Below, in pieces: positions 57,284 through 64,000 of a stretch of 64,000 bases of DNA. The notes under the pieces were generated by a model. The model searched no databases. It saw only the letters and a list, made by a program, of their open reading frames with translations, and was not told where the DNA came from. The stretch is taken from the NCBI GenBank assembly GCA_022836615.1, contig MU405268.1, positions 1-64,000 of the forward strand, written 5' to 3'. The translations under genes and the position numbers were made by a program. The stretch is from Annulohypoxylon bovei var. microspora. Lineage: Eukaryota; Ascomycota; Sordariomycetes; Xylariales; Hypoxylaceae. Position 1 is the first letter of the stretch. Every line of letters starts with the position of its first letter.

Positions 57284-59210
57284 ATTGGTGGGTTTATAAG
57301 TAGCGTGGGCTAGTGAAAGGGTATAAATTGGGAGGGGGGGATGTTGGCAGCTTATGTATAAGTGGAAGCCTTTTCGAAATAGGATTGGGATGGAATGTGA
57401 AGCGTGGAGTCTTATATGGGGGGCTTGTTTCGGAACGTTTATTGCAGGCTCGAACCGAGAGATCCAGTTCACCAGGGGTTGAAGTGATCCGCAAGGAGGG
57501 TCTCGTCTTTTTCTAGTCTGACCAAGTGCAGAGGAGAAAGGTCCAGGCTAGTAGCACCAGGACTGGTATATAAACGTAGTATGTGGTATGTATGTAGGTA
57601 GGTAGCAGTGGGAGACCGTAGCAATAATGGCACAAGTGTCCAAAGTGGAGACTTAACGAGGAGCAGGCGTCCAGCTTGTGCCCGGTCAGGTCACGAATAG
57701 ACAAGGGTGTAACGTAAGGCAAGGTAGGGCACTGAAAGAAGAAAAATAAGAGCAAAAATCGAGCATGGGAGGAATAGCGTGGTGCCTAAAATCCCGACGA
57801 GTTCGGCGTTTCGCTTTCTCTTCTAGCGGATCTGTCGGGCTGGAAGGATAACTTCGTTCATGCGCTGATTACAATGAATTTTGCGTGTGGCTTTTCGATG
57901 ACACGATGCTGATGTACGGGCGTGACAAGGCCTCTTCGGTAGGTAGGTATGTAGGTGTGTTGCTTTGTTATATGGCTGCTGGTAGTATGTATATGCTTAC
58001 GTACTGCAATCCTATGATTGATTCAAAGCGCTAATAGTGGACAATTGCTCTTCCGCGGATGTGCTTGTAAATGTTGGTTCTAGGCAAAGATAGTCGAGGT
58101 TGTGGACTTGCTTGAGCCGTTTCGCATTCTTTCTGAAGCTTTGAAGACTTTATGTGAAATAGGTGTCACTAGAAATAAATGGAGAGACTCAGGGGGTTAA
58201 TATGAGTATATTTTCTTATTTTCTTATTACCAATCTTTAATCTTACACCCAGTAGTAGGGGATTCTGCAAGTCGATACAAGCCGATATAACTCAATGAAT
58301 CATGCCGTTACTATCGAGATCCTAAGTGTGCTATCACTCAAACCATCGAAGATGGTGGGCGGTAGGCTTGTAGCTAAGTCCTACTTAGGTTGATAGGGTA
58401 GAATAGAGATTATTATTTACTTCTTAGCGGTGGGATGCGACAGATCTAAGATCGACGGATGTTATCATTCATTGCGTGTGCTACTCCAGCGTCATAGAGT
58501 GCCAGAAGAATATCAAGGCGTAGCGCGGCGTTTCTCGTCAAGTCAACTTTCATATATTTTGTTAATCAGCGGAACGACCTCCAGTCTCCTCTCTGATCAT
58601 CCGGAGCACTGTAAAAATCCTGTTATTGAGTTTGATTTTCACCATCGCCATCAATACACGTCGTTAGGAATGAGATCGCGGAGCCGGCTTGCCCTACTAT
58701 TTCGGCTGTTGAAGAAAATTTCTCACGAATTTTAAATATCATACCCTACTACCTACTGCAGAGTGACAGTGCGCGATGCCCACGAAGAACCGCGATGGCT
58801 GAGACTTGCTGATATTTAGCTTACATTTTCGGCTTGCATCCCTCCCGAGGGCTCTAGCGCATTATTCGTTAGAACGACTACCGTAGGTAAGTAGCATTAA
58901 CCGCATGCTTATTTTTGCATGTGCCTCTGCTTGGTTTAATTCCTGTTGTCTGATAGCCTGCAGATGCCTCATGTATCGTACATATAGCGGCGTTCGCGAC
59001 CAACCTGTCAACTCACGATCCGATCCGCGATGAATAGTATTACCTAATGCTGTAGTATTTGGCTTTACGAAATATAAACTATTCCGTGTCTAAAAAAGAA
59101 AAGGAAAAAAAATAAAATAAAAAATAACGCGCAAACTTGGCAGATTCTACTAGAGACTCATTTTGTATCCATCCTTCTATTCGAGAAATCATTTTAACTT
59201 CGATGAATCA
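57284..59210. other. Intergenic stretch, no gene seen
   Basis: Mixed-composition DNA upstream of the small zinc-ribbon gene. A + frame of 101 codons at 58430-58735 has no motif. An A-rich run lies at about 59093-59128. Confidence 0.5.
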
Positions 59211-59213
59211 GCT

Positions 59214-59815
59214 AAAGTTCGATCCAGACCGTTCTCCCGCTGGGACCTGGTGACGATCACTACCGGCGGGGATCCAATCAATATTGTACCTTCGTAGCAA
59301 CCTTCCTAAGAAAAACGTTTGCCACTTGCACGAGAACAGTATAGCACGGCGTCTGTTTCACGACGGTTCACAGAGAGAGTTGACACTAAAGAAGCTGACA
59401 AGTAGAAAGGCCTCTCTATCAAAGATCAACAGGACCAATCCTCTCCCCCGGAGAGAGATCCTCTTAATCCCCTTGCGCGGTCGCGACCCAATCCTCTGTC
59501 GACCCCAGCTTTACAGCACCATCAACATGGCTCATTTTATGGGTCTACTCTGATCTTAGAGACCCACTCAAGGGGGTGGATGAGTGGGGTGAGAAAATAT
59601 AACACCGATGTTGAAGCTACACGACGGTATAAGATAGAGTTAAGAGCCAACTTCGAAGCAATGAATGCAGCACTTAACCTTGCGCGCCTAATCTAGCTGA
59701 AGCTGTAAGAGCCTTGCGTGTAACCGACGAAAGCAAGAAGATATTGATATCCGAGATGACAGCAGGAACGCCAACAGGACGCCTATGTATATGCAAGCCT
59801 GGGAATCATAGCTAC
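59214..59815 (+). pseudogene. Degenerate coding remnant, family unknown
   Basis: One + frame stays open from 59214 to about 59690 apart from a TAG at 59404-59406. It reads like a real protein: SPPERDPLNPLARSRPNPLS, then FYGSTLILETHSRGWMSGVR and ELRANFEAMNAALNLAR. At about 59687-59690 the frame shifts, and NLAEAVRALRVTDESKKILI continues in another frame to a stop near 59815. The tail looks amphipathic and helical. The pattern suggests an inactivated gene rather than chance, but no family was recognised. Confidence 0.35.
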
Positions 59816-62585
59816 TAGTCTGTATGCAGCAACCCGAACTTGTCAGTGCCATCGACCATACAGATTATACATATATATCTACCAGGTCTTAATGATCGAG
59901 ATGCATTATCTGTCAAGATACGGTACTTGGGCATTCGATGTTTCCAGGCGAATTGGCGAGTCGAGACGAGTCCACACTTGGTTTCTTGAATCTTCTGCGG
60001 GGGGCAATCCATTTCATGTTAACCGAATTTGACAGATAACGAGTATAGCCTCATTTTTAAGCCCTGCCGTTTAAAATTTGCCAATTGAACTGCTTTCAAT
60101 CCAGACGATTCTATGAAGAGGTCAAAGTCCTCATTGACACAAACATTCTGTGATACAACGTCGGGATCTCGGCCTAGAGAGAACAAGTGATCGACGCAGA
60201 GGATCGAAGATTCCCGTCGCCCAGCTGCCCAGAGGTGCGGCACATAGATAGAATTGTGGACCTCCAACGTTCCAGATCCATAAACATTGCGAGGAGACAG
60301 AAAGGTAACGGGAAACCGCCTTACGTAGGTACCTACTTTGTATTACATTCGATACATATAGAAGATTTTATATCGTACCATCAAGCCTCGAGATATAGTA
60401 TCGTGTAAGATTGTAATGCCATATTGTCAAATTTCTTTTTCTCTCCCACGGCGAGGGCTAGGTCTCTTTCTTTCATGCTCGTTACCGAGTCTGTCGGCAT
60501 CTAGAATCCTACACATAATGTTACTAGGTTACGAATCTACACTAGTCAAGATCACAAGCTCCTCATTCTAAGCTTACCTATGCCATATCCGTTCTAAACT
60601 ATTTGTGCGAACCACTTTATTATTGGTAAGTAATGCTATGTAGTTGCGATCTTATGCAACTCGCCAAGAACGATGAATGTGATAGATCCTTTCTACCGTT
60701 CCATCGAGATCGAGAAAGTGCCATCCCATGTCTCCCAAATTTCCCATCGTTTCGAAATCGGATTCTACCCACGCGAGCCCCCCAATCATCTGTCCCGTCT
60801 TCTAAGCTTCCAAGCTCACGGGACCAATTCCTTTCGCGTTTGATCTGGAGCAAACCTTGATAAATGATCACAAGCTGCTGGTCCCTGGCGATCTATGTAT
60901 ATCTCCGACTCGCATAATAATACCAAAGTTTCTATCCTAGTGTCTCGAATCTAGGTACTGTGCTCCTTCCTTTCTCTCTTCTAAGCCCTCCTCCCCGAAT
61001 TCATAACGTTCCCGTACGTCGCCCGAAGGAATAAAGCGGTCTCGGTCAGCCTGCGACCGCGCCTTGCTATGAAACAAAGCAAAACATACTCAAAAGCGTA
61101 CCTACCCAATCCGTCTCACCGACGATTTTCGACACAAAGCGTTGCGTTAACAGCGACTTCGGGGGGGTTTCCGCGGAGCTTGGTCTCACCGCAAAGGTCA
61201 GGTAGGCTAGTCAGTTAGTAAGCAATGGTCCCGAGTCTTCCCCTTTCGGAACGAAACATTCGAACTGGAGCTTGCCGAATATGGATGCTGTTTAGGCTCC
61301 GAGTTGCCGGGACACACCGTCTTTCGCAGGTTGCCAGTTGCGTAGCCGTGGAAACCGTCGCAGCCGTGTGTGTGTGAGTCATTTAGAGACACTGGCTACA
61401 GGACTATCGGGATTGACGCGTATGGTCCGCGTGTTATAGGCCGGTCAGAAGTAAAGAGCAATGTACACCTACATTATGATCGAGCACAGCCCGCAATAAA
61501 TTTCGCTGGTGCGTAATCCTCGAACAAGTCGGCCTGTCAACCTTCATATGTATTCCCGGACACCGGACATTCTTTTGCGCCACCGCCCGGAGACGAGATT
61601 GGAGCGGAACATACATACATAGGAGGGAAGATCCGTGGTGTCCGGCCGCCCTACCGGAGTCCATGCCGTTGCAGTTGTTCCTCGTTACTCTACATCCGCC
61701 GTGGAGATATTCGTATCACACCTACATCACAGTTGTCGCTGCTTAGAAAACACGAGAAAACTCGAAACAAGAAACCCGGTGTGATAAAAATAAAAATAAA
61801 AATACAACGCCGTATTCGGTGATTCCTTTTTCAGCTTCCTTCATCTCAGCGGCTAGAAGTCTCCGGTCAAGGCTTGGTCGCAGCCTGGGCTCATGCCGTC
61901 TGGGATGCCTCGCGTCGTACCAAGAGCTGCAAAGTAGCCGGACGGCGGACGTCTATCTACCAACCAACTTCTCGGAAGAGTCCCTGGCGATCCTTTGCAT
62001 GACTTTAATCTACGTACGCATCGTCCCGAGCCTTAGGGCAGCCATGCCTCCCTTCCTGCAGAGCCTCATATATCTACGGCCGGGGAATAGATACCCAATC
62101 CCTGCCTCAGATCCCAGATTGGCTTCATATGCGGCTGCACGGTTGCTACCCGTCTTCGCCACCACACCATCACTTTATGATAATATGCTTCGCATATTCA
62201 TACCGTGATGAGCTGGCTACATTCTCGAGCTATCATTCCAGACCTTCGCTATCTTATGCCTATGTATGTCGTACGTGTTGAATCGGCGTCTATTAACTGC
62301 TGTGCGACATGCTTATGTTGCGAGCTTCGTCAGAACGTCGTCACCGTCAATTATCACCTATCTTCACTAATAATGTAAGCACACATTCTAGCCGGTGCCG
62401 TGTAACGATCTGGTGAAAGATAACTTGAAATTCAACGTTATGCCATCCGAATCATTGGAGAACACCACAACGCCGATCCGGATCCTTCGCCCGTCATGCA
62501 TGTGTACAACGCGTACAGTCCTACGTACGCCCTGCAGAACCCCTATTAATCATGAGATATTAACATAATTTAATCAAAAGCTTTG
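59816..62585. other. Intergenic stretch, no gene seen
   Basis: A minus-strand 82-codon frame (60267-60019) has protein-like composition (FSLGRDPDVVSQNVCVNEDF) but no recognised motif or joinable exon. The TAGGTACCTA palindrome occurs at about 60323. A 129-codon + frame at 61819-62208 is unsupported. Confidence 0.45.
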
Positions 62586-64000
62586 CTAGAAACCCTCCAT
62601 CTTCACGTCCTGGTTGTCGTTGACTTTCTCTAGGTTCTTTAGTAAGAAACTTCTTCGGAAATACTCGTTGGGGTGAACAATCGTCTCGAGTTGCTGTGAC
62701 GACATGATGCTTTCATCCTTGGCTTTCTTGAGTTCATTCTTATGAACGTACTCGAATACACTACACCCAAAAGTCAGTTCCAGGTATACGGCATTGGACG
62801 ATATGGGTTTGAGACGTACCGATTACAAGCCATATGGAATTTCTGCTTGTCCTTATCTTCCTTCACGCCCTGTAGAACAGAGCGATCCGAGACACCCGTT
62901 TGTTGCAATAAGGCAGTCAGGTTCTCCAAGTTAAAGTGTCTGTACGGGCACCCGTGAGCTTCGCCAGGGCCGGGTGGATGTTCTGTTAGGATCTTCTGGC
63001 ACGAGAACGGTGAATATCCACCCCCACGGCGATTTGAGTCCCCACCAACATCACCGTATGAGTGCCGCACGTTGTACCTGTACTCCTTGTTGAACGTGTC
63101 ATCCGTGACTTTATGGAAGGAGCTTCGCCAAAAGACTAGGCATTCTTCCAGATTTAAGCCAATACCCTTCAAGAAGAGGGTGTACTGTAGACGACCGAAG
63201 TGTTTTAAATGGGCATCCCGACGTAGCGATCTGTGTAAATGCTGCATGCACAGCGGGAAGTGTTGAGCGAGATTATCAACATTCCGCGCCGTGATCTCAG
63301 CGCCGGGGACACTCGAAGTCGAACTACTGTACGAAGCGTCAGGAGTGACGAAATTCTTCGACAAGTGATCGAGAATGGGCGTAAGTCGGTCGTCTTCGTC
63401 AAGTCGCGGCAGTGCGCGAGCCGTAAGTTCTAAAGCTCGGTCTAGTCTCTTGGTGAATTCGGCGACTACCATACTCGGTAGCTCTTTTGAAGGCACGTAA
63501 GCCTTTCCAGCCTTCAGAAACACTCTTCTTCCCTCGATCAAGTCTGGCACGCGCTCCCAATCAACTTTGAACCATGTTTCTTCTTCTCCTTTCCTCACAC
63601 CACTTGTCGCATTTAGTTCAGTCAAGTATTTGTCCTGTTCTTCTTTAGTGACAGGTTCCCAATCTAGATTTAGACTCTGGATGAAAGCGTTTCGCTCGCG
63701 CGCAGTATCATCGTTCAACCGCAGGCGAAAGAGCATAGTCTCTACGCGGCTAAATCTCCGCCGTAGGTCTTCGGTCGACGCGAAGGCAAGTCGAAGTATG
63801 AAGTGGCCGTAGTAGTCTTTCTGTCTCTGGGCGGGAAGCTGGGTCGAGGAGGTCGAATTGAAGTCGAGTGGAAGGTATTTCTCGAGGAGCGGCTTCATAT
63901 GTGCCGCCGTCTCGACTTGTGTCTTGTTCCGAAACGAGCATGCTTCTAACTCGGCAAGAACTGTGGTAATACTGCTATTAGTCTATAGGGCATAGTTATA
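62586..64000 (-). CDS. PRI2: DNA primase large subunit (partial, runs off the right edge)
   Basis: The visible exons are about 63970-62820 and 62760-62586, split by an intron GTACGT..TGTAG. The reading frame enters from beyond the window with VLAELEACSFRNKTQVETAA, then HMKPLLEKYLPLDF and RQKDYYGHFILRLAFA. The Fe-S C-terminal domain follows: FPLCMQHLHRSLRRDAHLKH, GIGLNLEECLVFWRSSF, YRYNVRHSYGDVGGDSNRRG, YSPFSCQKIL, and HGCPYRHF. The four conserved cluster cysteines of the family are plausible among FPLC, LEECL, SCQ and HGCPY. The C-terminus is FEYVHKNELKKAKDESIM to VKMEGF. It pairs with the catalytic small subunit in the DNA polymerase alpha-primase complex to start replication. Confidence 0.94.

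Noticed and set aside
61819..62208. 129-codon + strand ORF
   Set aside because: No motif, no splice context, and composition like surrounding intergenic DNA.
1..64000. tRNA, rRNA or CRISPR features
   Set aside because: I saw no cloverleaf with a convincing T-arm, no 5S-like sequence and no spaced direct-repeat array. A covariance-model scan would be decisive for the RNA genes.

Overview
The window looks like nuclear DNA of a filamentous ascomycete (Pezizomycotina, probably a Sordariomycete-like fungus). The evidence is short GT..AG introns of about 40-90 nt, a TTAGGG-type repeat, and fungal protein families: a PDR-type ABC transporter, a yeast-type amino-acid permease, a Zn2Cys6-type regulator, a GMC alcohol oxidase and a Baeyer-Villiger monooxygenase. 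Gene models were built by hand from conserved reading frames and splice sites, so exon ends are inferences. Genus cannot be assigned from sequence alone.

Region 1 (1-17.1 kb) is a catabolic cluster. After an extremely AT-rich edge (1-480) come: a broken fungal transcription factor, a FAD amine oxidase, an orphan protein, a P5C dehydrogenase, a DapA-family aldolase (broken), a P5C-reductase-like enzyme, a proline-dehydrogenase-like enzyme (nonsense codon), a proline-type permease, and an aspartate aminotransferase (heavily damaged). This set matches the complete route from trans-4-hydroxy-L-proline to pyruvate plus glyoxylate: oxidase, P5C dehydrogenase, aminotransferase, 4-hydroxy-2-oxoglutarate aldolase. 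A permease and a regulator accompany it. The oxidase, aldolase, aminotransferase and regulator each carry at least one inactivating lesion, while the permease, both P5C enzymes and the FAD oxidase read open. I interpret it as a hydroxyproline (or proline/hydroxyproline) cluster caught in decay.

Region 2 (17.1-30.7 kb) holds a 214-bp MITE with a CCTAT duplication, a 1576-aa PDR/ABCG transporter, a repeat-rich spacer (octamer minisatellites, a CAG/CAA tract), an 860-bp palindromic foldback element with TA target sites, and an intact seven-domain-motif Baeyer-Villiger monooxygenase. Region 3 (30.7-45.8 kb) is a gene-poor stretch followed by housekeeping genes: a Ser/Thr kinase, the decapping subunit Dcp1, an OCRL-like inositol-polyphosphate 5-phosphatase, and a HINT3-like HIT protein. 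An interstitial telomere-like repeat lies near 44.8 kb.

Region 4 (45.8-64 kb) is mostly gene-poor. It contains an alcohol-oxidase-like GMC gene flanked by two tiny ORFs with myristoylation-like MGQ starts and by two related inverted-repeat motifs. It also has a small zinc-ribbon-like protein, a degenerate coding remnant near 59.5 kb, and the DNA primase large subunit running off the right edge. A 10-bp palindrome, TACCTAGGTA, recurs six times in the window, about 100 times more than chance.
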